From the NCBI GenBank assembly GCA_948470475.1, contig OX419339.1:10884863-10948862 (forward strand): a DNA stretch of 64,000 nt, read 5' to 3'. Every line of letters begins with the position of its first letter. The first letter of the stretch is position 1. The notes beneath the pieces are model-generated. The model was not told the DNA's origin and made no database searches. It worked only from the letters and a program-made list of their open reading frames with translations. The DNA comes from Galaxea fascicularis (taxonomy: Eukaryota > Cnidaria > Anthozoa > Scleractinia > Euphylliidae). A program made the position numbers and the translations under genes. Positions 12,701-22,179 of this stretch are shown here, piece after piece.

Positions 12701-14158
12701 CAAGCTAAAAACAAATGTTTTTCCACAGATTTTATGTAGTATTGAACTTCTGGTTTTCTTGATTTTGATTCATTCACCTGATGTGTGCATCTTAGTTGTG
12801 GCGTGTGTAGATTGTGCATGCTCGTGCACCTAAAAACCCTTTCCAGCCTCCTTAAATAGCAAAGGTGCAGGTTGTGAGGATGGACAGGTCAACAATACTA
12901 TTTAGTAACAGCTACGGACAAAAAAAAAATGCAAATTCACTGAATAATTTAACTATTATTTTATGTTTTATTGATGCCAATTGTAGCAGTGTTCCAGATA
13001 AGCAGCGGGTCTCGGGTCAAAAACCCGAGAAATCTGGCTCCCTGACCCGACACACAGAGTTGTTAAGTAAGAAAATTAGGGAAGACCCGTGTCTTATGAC
13101 CCCTTAAAAATTTTCCGTGACTCCCTAACTCTGAAAGTTAACTGGAACAATGTTGTAGGGTCCAGTGCACATCTTCAATGCAAGGTCAGAGTGGAGTGCA
13201 CCTAGAAGAGTTGAGCTGAAGAGAAGAGACACAGGATATGGTTTCAGTGTTATTGGCTCTGCTCCTGTTATCATTCAGAGTGTGGAGCATGAGGGATCTG
13301 CCAAGGTGAGGGTCTCATGAGTTTTTAGGGGAGCTAATTTGTTTAAAATATCCCTATGCAATTTTATTTTTTATGGTAAAATAACTAAGGTGGTCAAATG
13401 AAACTGCAGGTTTTTCACCACTAAACAGCTTTTATTCCAGAAATACCAGACTATTATTTGTGTTTTCAATGAAAACAATGTGACTTACTCACATTGCTCC
13501 TCCCACCAGGCTTTTAGCCAGGTGGCCGTCCGGCCGTTTTTGGGACGGCCACTTTTAGAAGAAATTCAACGAAAATTCATTTAATCTCTTATACTTTTAT
13601 GGGAAAACATACCTCCTGGACGGCCAGTTTCCAATGTCTGGCTAAAAGCCTGCCTGCCTTGTGCCATGGAAACAGGATATAAGTGCTAATTTAGGATTTG
13701 GACAGCTGCAGCAGGTCATTGGGGACTAAGAAATGTGGCTTGTTATATGCCTTATTCTGTCTTCTGTCTTTTTTTTTTTCTTTGATCTACAGGAAGCTGG
13801 GATTCAAGTAGGAGATATTATTGTTGGAGTAAATGAGAAAGACTGCAAATGGGGTGACCATGCATCTATTGTCTCACTAATTCGCAACACTGAAACATGC
13901 GTGACTCTTCGTCTTGTGACACCAAGTTCCCTTAAGGAAATCACCGAGATATATAACGTCAAACTAGTCAAAGACGAGCAAGTTGTAACCAGCGATTACA
14001 GTGGCTCAATTGGCAGTGGAAGTTCTAGCTCATCAAGGAACAGCACTCTTAATGGGGTGTATTCCTTGACAGGAAGCAGCTCATCTGGTTCAAGACCTGT
14101 TACCCCTTCTCGCCACAGTGCTGTTTTACAAACAGGAAATGAGTCGATATTGTGGTAG
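706..14158 (+). CDS. RHPN2: Rhophilin-2-like Rho-binding scaffold (5' end outside window)
   Basis: Exons read as 706-834, 1617-1695, 2696-2773, 3858-3991, 4428-4482, 4723-4776, 5151-5208, 5560-5651, 6111-6206, 6962-7051, 7195-7261, 9243-9332, 9994-10068, 10143-10240, 11540-11636, 11757-11833, 13159-13305 and 13793-14158 (TAG stop). All have AG/GT borders and agreeing phases, giving about 626 residues. Domain order is that of rhophilin: the end of the HR1 Rho-binding coiled coil (LDALKEELEGIN), a full BRO1 domain (IPLIAVGLRETKD, DFILDHYSEAPEKYE, ASVLFNIGAIWSQIG) and a PDZ domain (GYGFSVIGSAPVII, AGIQVGDIIVGVNEKDCKW), then a Ser/Gly-rich tail. Vertebrate rhophilins are about 670-690 residues, so only the first exon or exons are missing. 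Rhophilins are non-enzymatic scaffolds that bind GTP-Rho and link it to actin; that role is family knowledge. The 9994-10068 donor (TGT|GTTAGT) was chosen by phase. Several introns carry inverted-repeat elements. The order HR1-BRO1-PDZ excludes ALIX and HD-PTP. Confidence 0.93.
3005..3420 (-). other. Antisense membrane-protein-like open stretch in a rhophilin intron
   Basis: On the minus strand one frame stays open for about 135 codons except for a single TAG near 3206-3208. The first half contains GPPQQACIMESDKTSLILV; the second half has two strongly hydrophobic stretches (FVMVSAVSTFLLLCLLLHSV and FVFLGGYSAGIFFSFFSS). A CAT microsatellite encodes a run of methionines just before the stop. 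It has no recognisable family and lies antisense inside an intron. It may be a decayed copy of a small multi-pass membrane protein or chance. No ATG-initiated full frame exists. Confidence 0.2.
6245..6719. mobile_element. MITE with ends AGTAAAAACCC.../...GGGTTTTTACT
   Basis: The left end (agtaaaaacccatataaaag) is matched in inverted orientation at the right end (cttttatgcgggtttttact), giving imperfect terminal repeats about 25-28 bp long around about 420 bp of non-coding sequence in a rhophilin intron. A similar right end recurs near 63923-63953. No transposase frame is present. Confidence 0.6.
7504..9056. mobile_element. TIR element, CCAGAAAATATCCATACC family, copy 1 (1.55 kb)
   Basis: The left end gggcgattccagaaaatatc is mirrored by the right end gatattttctggaattgccc, and AAT flanks both sides (7501-7503 and 9057-9059). 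Just inside each end are modules with runs of 6-10 G (near 7561-7640 and 8925-9005). The centre holds a second nested inverted repeat, around 7760-7818 and 8351-8410 (ends atctcgtacccagatctc). The open frames are short and unrecognised. It lies in a rhophilin intron. Two shorter relatives occur at 34369 and 45563. Confidence 0.75.
9431..9813. mobile_element. Foldback element with about 120-bp arms
   Basis: Left arm 9431 to about 9570 (gtaagaatcattttctttt ... tcacaaaatcaagaata ... gagtgatctctggaaatat) is repeated in inverted order at about 9655-9813. The spacer is roughly 90 bp. A partial extra copy of the right end follows at about 9848-9903 (cttgaatatctctggaatgg ... ttcttac). Non-coding; intronic in rhophilin. 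Confidence 0.65.
10351..10550. mobile_element. Short MITE with AGGCCC...GGGCCT ends
   Basis: The left end aaggcccagatcaaacgttg and the right end gacatttgaaatgggcctaa are imperfect inverted repeats, with internal inverted copies of catgtac/gtacatgaaaag. Non-coding, intronic in rhophilin, about 0.2 kb. Confidence 0.5.
10793..11341. mobile_element. MITE with TTAAAGTGCACATGAA ends
   Basis: The terminal sequence ttaaagtgcacatgaa at 10793 has an inverted match ttcatgtgcactttaa ending at 11341, enclosing about 520 bp with no coding potential. It lies in a rhophilin intron and belongs to the same loose class as the TTAAAGTGCC element at 22810. Confidence 0.65.
12287..12855. mobile_element. MITE with TTAAGGAGGCT ends
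   Basis: The left end ttaaggaggctcaaaaggg and the right end aaccctttccagcctcctta form about 24-bp imperfect terminal inverted repeats around about 520 bp of non-coding DNA in a rhophilin intron. Confidence 0.65.
13508..13652. mobile_element. Small hairpin MITE in rhophilin intron
   Basis: Ends aggcttttagccagg and tctggctaaaagcct are inverted repeats. Inside, ggccgtccgg and ggacggcc repeat the inverted structure. About 145 bp, non-coding. Confidence 0.55.
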
Positions 14159-14301
14159 CAGTAGGGAAGTTATCATAATGATCTTCGATATGGTATCCAG
14201 GGCTTTCAATAAGATTTAAGTAGTAGGTTGATGTGGCAATCGAATTAGCCATTTTAAGAGTTACATTTTTCAAGTATTTGCTGACCAACATGGCCCAGTA
14301 A

Positions 14302-14600
14302 CAGGGTTCGCATGCGCCTTGAAAGTCCTTGAATTTCAAAATAAAAATTCAAGGCCAAAAAAAGTCCTTGAAAATTGCGGCCGGTGCTGGAAAGTCCTTG
14401 AAAATTGTTGCCAATTTTATCCAACAAAGCTTCACAAGTGTTAGACAAAACTTGGCGCACTCTCTACTTTAAGCATCTGATGTGGCATTATATTGGCTTG
14501 ATTTTGTCCCTCTTTGGGTCCTTGTAAAATGGAAAAATGTGTCCTTGAAAGGCCTTGAAAAGTCCTTGAATTTTTGGTTGAAAAAAGTGCATAAACCCTG
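14302..14600. mobile_element. hAT-like MITE (CAGGGTTCG ends, copy 1)
   Basis: It starts cagggttcgcatgc and ends gcataaaccctg. Many copies of the word tccttgaaa lie inside in both arms. cagtaa flanks both sides, possibly a worn target duplication (hAT elements normally make 8 bp). It sits just after the rhophilin stop codon, so it may be transcribed in that 3' UTR. A relative is at 18038-18401. Confidence 0.55.
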
Positions 14601-14944
14601 CAGTAACCAGTGACTCAATGATTCACGGCCACTGGAGCTCTGGCAGCAGCCAACTTCCATTGAAAGCCCTGGGTATCCAATGACCTGTCTTTTCCTTTGG
14701 TTCATTTGAGTAAGACTAGTAATCTGCTACGGACTGCAACAGTATATATGCCTGTCTGCCTGTAAACTCAATCCTGGCCGAAATGGTCAGGAGAGTGAAC
14801 TTCGTGGTTGACACCACAGGCTAGGAATGAGAATGAGTCATAAATAAGAAATGTATGTGAGTAGCATAGGCATAAATTAGATCTGTACACCTGAATGGCA
14901 GCTATGATTGTAAAACTTACTCTATAGGTACGTAGGTACTATAA

Positions 14945-14977
<33 letters not shown>

Positions 14978-16845
14978 TCATAAAAATGGTTAGAGTGTAA
15001 ATAAGTTATCCAACTATGATGAGTAGAGGCACTTACTTATTAGTGTGCAAAAATTTTATTTTTTGGTGGACAAAGGAAAAAAACAAAGTTTAATTTTCAT
15101 AAATAGAAATGATATATTAATATATTCTTGCCAAATCTTGTAAAAATGTCAAATGTTTACAATATGTCCATTTTATCTTATGAGCGAGTTTGTTTTTGTT
15201 TTTTTCAAAAAATGTTTTCATGAGCCATCAGACCCCATTAATCCTGTATTTATTTGTTTATGCTTTTCATGTTACATCACATTTTTTGAACATTGTTTTT
15301 GGGACTCAGCATTATTTATCCAGTTTAAGCTATGTTCAGCTTTTTGTAACCTTATACAAGACAGAAATACCTACCCTCTCCCAGAATGGCTTTTATGTAA
15401 TTTACTACATAAATGGCTACGTGGCAACCATACGAATGTAGGTATTTTGATCTTACATTTTTTGTTAGGAGTATGGTCAACTATTTTTGTACAAGTTTGT
15501 AACAGCAGCCACCAACTGGGGTGAAATGTCAACATACAATTTAACACTTAATTTTTGTAATACTATTAAATGACTTTATTAGTATGTAGTTATTAGTTGT
15601 TTGCTATTTACCCTTACTTTTACAATTTGTTAAACCCTTAATAATGTTCCTAATGGGGACATTTCTTTCAGAGAGATTTCTGTACAGCCCCATACATTAA
15701 TTATTATACATGCATCACTGTCATACTAACCCTGTTCCAAAAACGAATAGAGTTTGAGTTTGAAAATGCATGCATAATTAATGTATGGGTCTCAGTGGAA
15801 ATCTTGCCTTTCTTTCTCTCAAATAATTTTACAGCACAATATCCAGCCCACCTGGGGAACTGATTATAAAATCATGTAAAAATTTCCAAGTGATATATCT
15901 TCCTTTGAAGTTTCTACTTGGTCACCAATACTTGGAAAATAGGCCAAATCAGAGGTTTCAATTGAAGGCAGCTACCAGCAATGGACTGCCAGCTATTTTG
16001 TTCCATACCAAGACCTACTCCACACAATCAGTTGACTGTTTGCTGATGACCATTTCACTACTCTTTTTCACTAAAGTTAAGTAGCCTTTACTGCTTTACC
16101 AATTAGGAATTTTATCTCTGAAATATAGATATTTTCTCAAGAAAAACAATGAGTATTGAATTTTGCAGGTTGCTCGCATCGCATTTCAATTCACTTCCAA
16201 AGTTGTTACTAGGGCTCTCTCTACAGCTGTAATGTAACATTATGCATGACATCTCAGGTGACCACAAAGTCCATATTTTGAAAAGTCACACAAAGAAATT
16301 TCATTTGGATCAGTAATGTTTGAAAACAAGAACTGATAATAAACATAATTTACTATCAGAGATGGACTAATTTGAGTATTTTGTGCCTTATTTTCTTTGC
16401 CTTTTTAGGGAAAACACCTCTTTGAAAGTGCAGGAAAAGGCATTTTCAAGTATTTATCATGCCCCCAGGCCCCTGTCACAGCTGGCACAGGCTGTCACAG
16501 CCATGTATTATCAACCCCCAGCCTTCAACAAAAATTGTTGAAAGCACTGCAAATACCCCACTGTGATTTATATTGTGTGGCTCCAGAAATATTCCATCCT
16601 CCTTCCATGAAAAAAGAAAGGCTACTAAAGCACAAATACATGTAGATCTTTGCAGTAATTCAAAGTGTAGTTTGTTTGTTTTAGCAAAGCTGTCTGGGCT
16701 CAGGAACTCCAACATCAAAACAGTCAAATATGTTATGGGAGGTTTCTGCAAGCAGAGGTCTGTCTGTAGGATTAAAAACACCTAATTACCAACCTGTACA
16801 CAACCTGCCACAGATGCAGATAAACTGGTGTGTAGTTAGACATCA
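14601..16845. other. Rhophilin downstream region; no gene seen
   Basis: This stretch probably holds the rest of the rhophilin 3' UTR and then spacer. There is an ATT microsatellite at about 14947-14978. Open frames here are short and resemble no family I recognise. I could not decide the polyadenylation site. Confidence 0.4.
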
Positions 16846-16991
16846 GGCCCCGGTTGTTCAAACGTTGGATAGCGCTATACACCGGATAAATCCCTATCCA
16901 GCGGATAAGTATTGGGAAAGCTAATTGCACTATCCACTGGATAGATATTTATCGGTGGATAGCGCTATCCAGCCGTTGAATAACCGGGGCC
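16846..16991. mobile_element. Palindromic MITE with GGCCCCGGTTGTTCAAACG ends
   Basis: The left end ggccccggttgttcaaacg and the right end ccgttgaataaccggggcc are inverted repeats. The inside is a chain of tggatagcgctatcca-type palindromes, so the 146-bp unit can fold into one long hairpin. Non-coding. Confidence 0.7.
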
Positions 16992-18037
16992 AGGTGACCA
17001 ATTTCCAAGCAGTTTTCATCAACCAAGAAAAGGCTGATTACAAGTTATTTGTATTCATAGTAAATAAGTACATAGACCAGTGACAAAATTAAAAAGTTTC
17101 TTTCTTTTTTCTCTGTTACACAGAATAAAAGCAATATTTATACGATGCAAACAGTCACTAGTCAAAGTCACATACAGTATATATACAGTGTCCATTATTT
17201 GATAGGTAAAAACAAAACTGAGGGTGGCCATTTCTGATGCCAGGAATATTGAACGTTATAATATTGATGGTGTAAACCTCACACTTTTGTTTGGTCAAGA
17301 CAAGTTTGTGATTACATATAGACACATGAAAAACATCATGAGTTGAAGAAAGTAGAAAAAAAATCAGTTTGTCAGTGTGTATAATCTGACACATAGGATG
17401 TCAAACTGTAGTTAGAACAGTTGTGCTACTTGCCTGTGGCTTGTAACACTTTTTAGCTCCAACCACATTCTGAGGTCATCCTCATGTTATTAGAGTACAC
17501 ATGCATTGACAGTCAAATGGAATCTATTTGCTACTTAAAATTGGAGAGACGTAATTTTGGTATTTTAACTTACCGTGGTGAAGCTTTGATAAGCCAATGA
17601 ACAGAGGTGCAGTAAAGCTAAAATGGTACTGTAGCATGGGTCCAAATGTAGGGTCTTTTGAATTCTGAAGAGGGAATATTCATCCACTTGCGAGGTGTGA
17701 GCAAAGGTCTTAGGGCCAATGATTGAGACTTATTTGAGATCTCACATAGAATTTGCTTCAGCCTTGTGAGTAAAGATCGACAATATATGACCTGCAAGCA
17801 AGTTCTCTTGGAATCTCAAATGAGATTCACATTGGCCCAGTGACTAGTGATGCGAGACATGGGGATTCATTCGCTGCCTGCTGCTTGTTCCTGATATATA
17901 TTTCCTGAGAGATCTCAATAGGGACCTTGCTCATGGGCTAGACAAATAAGACATGTATTACATGGAACATGAAAGGTTTAGAAACTACATGTTGAACTTC
18001 ATGAATAGGGTGATACCAGTATCTTCAAGAAAGGTTA
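16992..18037. other. Intergenic spacer; nothing recognised
   Basis: No coding, RNA or clear repeat signal was recognised between the 16846 MITE and the hAT-like element at 18038. Confidence 0.35.
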
Positions 18038-18401
18038 CAGGGTTCGTACTCTTTTAAGCTCTTCAAATTCCATGACTTTCCATGACTTTTTCCATGACCT
18101 TTTCTAGCTTTCTATGACCTTAAGTTTAGCTGCCACGTAAGAAAATTTTAAAAACTCTCCTTGTCTTAGGATATTCTCTGACATAACTCAGTTTAAATTT
18201 GAATGAATTAGCTACCTCTGTCAGCCAAACTTTCGATTGTTTGATAGAAACTCGTTTTTGTTTTACTTTATCCTTGCTTTGACAACTGCAATGATTTATA
18301 ATTATAATTTTCCATGACTTTCCATGACCGACCACAAAATTCCATGACTTTCCAGTTCTGGAAAATGAAATCCTTAAATTCCATGACCCGTACAAACCCT
18401 G
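18038..18401. mobile_element. hAT-like MITE (CAGGGTTCG ends, copy 2)
   Basis: It begins cagggttcgtact and ends gtacaaaccctg. ttccatgactttccatgac words are repeated in both arms, the complement-style counterpart of the tccttgaaa words in the 14302 copy. ggtta occurs on both flanks. Non-coding. Confidence 0.55.
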
Positions 18402-18873
18402 GGTTAGCCCGGCGAGAACAGGCTCTGCAGTGGGGAAATGGGGCAAAAAGAAGAAACAAGGCCTGAGTGGGGGACAGGGAGGTTCCAGTCCCCTGCTGTT
18501 TTCACACTGCAGAGCCTCAGGTCCCAGGCTAAAAAAAGGATAAGCCTATACGAGGCCTTTGCACACCAAAGAATTTACCCTGACAACAAAAGGGACGAAC
18601 ACAAGCATTCATTTAATTCATATTAATTTTTACAAGATCTAGAATTTGGTTCAAGTGAATCATTCAATAATAATATTATTGTTGAAGGGAAATAACTATT
18701 ATGATGAGTAAAAAGTAATAAAAATAATATTGAATATCATTGTATCTTTAATACCACATCATGCCCATCTGATACCTTATCCTTGAAAAAAAAATTATAA
18801 GTTTGCACTCTCATCACAAATCTTCAGCTTAATTTTTCTTGGAAAATAAAACATGGTAACTGAAATAATGTTG

Positions 18874-20886
18874 TCAAATTTCTTTATGCTCAACTCTTTC
18901 CACTGCAATGTAAAATCTTGTCTTGTCTGTTATATCATGCCAACCAATCGGTCCACGTTCACAGTCAGCGCAAGCCAAATATTTGATGGATTCTACTGTC
19001 ATTGAAAAACCAACATTTTCAAAATCAAACATGTCAGGCACAAGCCAGTGTCTTTTAAGGGTTTCACCTGCTAGCTGTTCTGTAGCAAAATCCTCTTTTT
19101 TCTGTATGAAGGGCAGGAATAACTACAAATAAAGAAAAAAGTGAGAGGCATGAAATGTTTCTACCATGACTTCTGGCTTCATACTGCTTATCACACAAAA
19201 AGTGCTTGGACTGTTTGCCTCACCAAGGGTATAAACATTTTGAAAAACTGGAAAACTTGTAGTACACAGACTGGTACAAGAATTCAGAGAAAAGCCAACG
19301 TATCAGTGTGTGCATAAACTATCTTGTGTCTGCTCACAACTCAAAATAATGCTACCATCACTGGAAGCAAACACAAAATGACACCACATTCTATCAGGCA
19401 CAGTGAACTGCAAACTCAAAACCTTCAAAATTGCTTGAAATCAATGACTTTTGAAGCAAACTGACAACAATGTATATACCGCAGGTAAGGTAATTGAACT
19501 TCTATTTAGCATAATGGTCCCTTCATACATTTAGCTCTATATGTTGTTATAGTATGAAACTTGCGGTAAATCCTATACATTTACCATAAAATCACAAACA
19601 GCACATAAACAGATTGTGTGGTTCACATTGGTCACAACCAGGCCCATGAGCGAGATTACACAACTACCTTGCCGAATACTTTTACCACCTAAATACAGGG
19701 GGCAGTCAGTAATTTGCACTGAATGTGCCCCTCCTCTCCTCTCTTTTACTGTTGTATAGTTTTTCTTTCATGTTTCATTTTATATTTTGTATTTTATAAA
19801 TACAGGAAAATTTGTGCTAAACTTCAGAATACCCCACACTTAATATGCATCTCCAAATGCTGCTCCAGTGGTCCTGAAGTCACCATACATGTATACCTCA
19901 TCCTTTAAGCCTCCCTTTCACTATTCCTTGACTTCAGGACAGCAGGGGCACAAGTTTCAGTGCCCTTCCTTTCAAGTTATTCTTTCACTTCAGGAGGGTG
20001 AGACTGTAGGAGCACTAGTTTTACTGCCTTTGTTTCAATTATTCTTTGTTGAGTTCAAGAGCACTGGATTAACTAGTTTCACTACTTACCCTTTCTTTCA
20101 ATTCTTCTTTGACTTCAGGAACACTAGTTCCACTTCCCTTCCTTTCGACTTTTCTTCAACTTCAGGAGCACTAGTTTCACCGCTCTTTCTTTTAATTCAT
20201 TTTTAAGTTCGGGGGAACTGGACTGTGGGAGCACCAGTTTTACTGCCCTTTCTTTTAGGGGAGGGGTACAATTTTAATCTGTCTTAGTTGGTTAAAAAAA
20301 TCACTGACACCCTTTCCCCCTTACCAATAAATAATGAACAGACCCTAAGGGACCAGTCATTATTTAGTGGGGAGGGCTACTAAACTGACAAAAAAGTTTG
20401 GTCAAAAGATGTTGCCTTTCTAAAGGGTCCAAACAACTCTGACCCTCTCCCCTTTCTCCATTAAAAAAAACTGTGACCTCCCCTAAAAGGTTTTTTTTTA
20501 AATGGCTCTCCCCAAAGTGGGACTAAAAAGATAGTGACCCTCCCCCCAAATATAGTAGCCCTTCCCCCCTCCCCTTGTTCCCCCGATAAATAATGACCGG
20601 TCCCTAAGCATAATTTTTTTTTCACAGAAGGATCTCACTCAGATTAGTTATGGAATGAATGTTGGGGAGAGCAAAGCCTGCAACTTATTTCTCGATGATG
20701 AGTCATGTCACTTTCATGTATTAATTGCTGTAGCTCAGCTCAGTTTTAATGACTGCGATTCATAACCTTATTGTAGCTTACCTCTCTTTCTTCGTATCTA
20801 GCCGTACTTGGTCTCAACACCTTTGACTGACAAAACTTGCACACTACCCACTTGCTGTTCTTTCCATCCTCTATGAGATTATCCAT
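18874..20886 (-). CDS. RABIF: MSS4/RABIF guanine-nucleotide exchange factor/Rab chaperone
   Basis: Two minus-strand exons, 20782-20886 (ATG at 20886) and 18874-19122 (TGA), join at phase 0 with GTAAGC/TTTGTAG borders and encode 117 residues; human MSS4 is about 123. Both zinc-binding CxxC pairs are present: WVVCKFCQSKVL in exon 1 and YLACADCERGPIGWH in exon 2. The family signature HWLVPDMFDFENVGF is clear. MSS4 binds nucleotide-free exocytic Rabs and acts as a GEF-like holdase in the cytosol (family knowledge). The start is the first ATG in frame, close to the CxxC, so this N-terminus is somewhat short. The intron holds a degenerate minisatellite and a MITE. The gene is head-to-head with the ABHD4-like gene at 21579. 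Confidence 0.93.
19905..20275. repeat. Degenerate minisatellite in the MSS4 intron
   Basis: Units of roughly 45-60 bp recur, each built from words like ttcaggagcactagtttcac, tgcccttcctttcaa and ttattctttgacttcagg. At least six copies are visible with variable spacing. Non-coding and intronic. Confidence 0.6.
20344..20608. mobile_element. MITE with CTAAGGGACCAGTCATTATTTA ends
   Basis: The left end aagggaccagtcattattta and the right end taaataatgaccggtccctt-like sequence (taaataatgaccggtccct) are inverted repeats. The interior is rich in short C- and G-runs. About 265 bp, non-coding, in the MSS4 intron. Confidence 0.6.
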
Positions 20887-21578
20887 ACGTGACCGACGGA
20901 ACACTCGCCAAAAAGACAGTACTTTATTTCACTCTTTCACTGTCAAGAAAAGTCAGGCGACTTCACGCTGGCTTGCTCATGCTGCCCATCCATGCCTGGG
21001 AACCTGGGGACCCATAACCTCGTCCTCGGGTTCTTTTTGACTTTGACCCCTCCCTCCATGGATTGAAGTCATGATCAGCACAGTATAGTAGTGAAAGTCG
21101 TCTATTCATACACTTTTAATGTAGCATAAGTTATGACAGGAATAAGAAGCAACGGTTGCAGTCTAGCCTTTTATTATCTGATGTTTTGTTTCCCCTCACC
21201 TGTCCTATGAAGGACAAAACGACCGTATCTGTCCGTATCAAAGTTGGGGGAAATTTTCCATATAAGTCTTTTATATGTTCTATACCTAATCTTGGGTGTT
21301 TCTGTACTCCTGTTATTGTTGTTCAAGTCTTTATGGTGCTGTATACACACGGTAAGCTCGGTATCATTACGTAATTTGACATATTTAGACCAAATTGCTG
21401 CGTCATCCAAGCACCAAATTTACATAACGCTTACGAAAAACTCTCCAAGAGGACCAATCCAAGATCCTTATTTTACTACGTCATTCACAATTACCCAGTC
21501 GAGTCACGAAAGATGATGGAAAAATAAATTGCGGTCGAGGATATCATTGCAAGAGTTTCGCGAACTTCTTGTGCAGTA
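20887..21578. promoter_or_regulatory. Shared upstream region of MSS4 (-) and ABHD4-like (+) genes
   Basis: This divergent spacer separates the two start codons, so it must hold both 5' UTRs and both core promoters, possibly as one bidirectional promoter. No TATA box was assigned. This is inference from gene arrangement. Confidence 0.5.
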
Positions 21579-22146
21579 ATGGCTGCGACTTTGACCCAAG
21601 ACATGCCAGAAAACACTAATCAAAGGTAATGTAAGTCAGGTATCCTGTGTGAAAAGAAGGGGACCTTTCTGCTAACTTCATGTCCTTTATTTTTTGCTTA
21701 GCCTTGTTGCTTCTGAGTTAGCTGTCGAAGAGTCAGGATGGTGGTTTCGAAGAAAGTGTTCTTGGAGACCAACTTCACAGAGATTACTAGAGGCCGCAGA
21801 AGCACGAATTATGCAAGGTGGGTGCTTGTCGTAACCAGGTTGTTGATCCAAAAGCAAAAAAATTATTTTAGGAAGCTTAATCTCATCTCGTTAGATGTAA
21901 ATGATCCGCACGCCGGGACAGCCCGTAGCCGTTTTGCTCCGCAAAATTGCTTTCGCCATGGTAAAATAATTTTCTCCAGGGCAAAGCAATAGGTGATTTG
22001 CAGCCAATCTCTAGAGACACAGATAGCAATGATGAAATGTACAAATGCTGGTGGACGAACAAAACGAGCTAATGAGAGATCTATTGTTTATCGTCCACCA
22101 GCATGGCGGAGATCACGTAAAGGCCCGTGCAAACGCTCGCAACATT

Positions 22147-22179
<33 letters not shown>

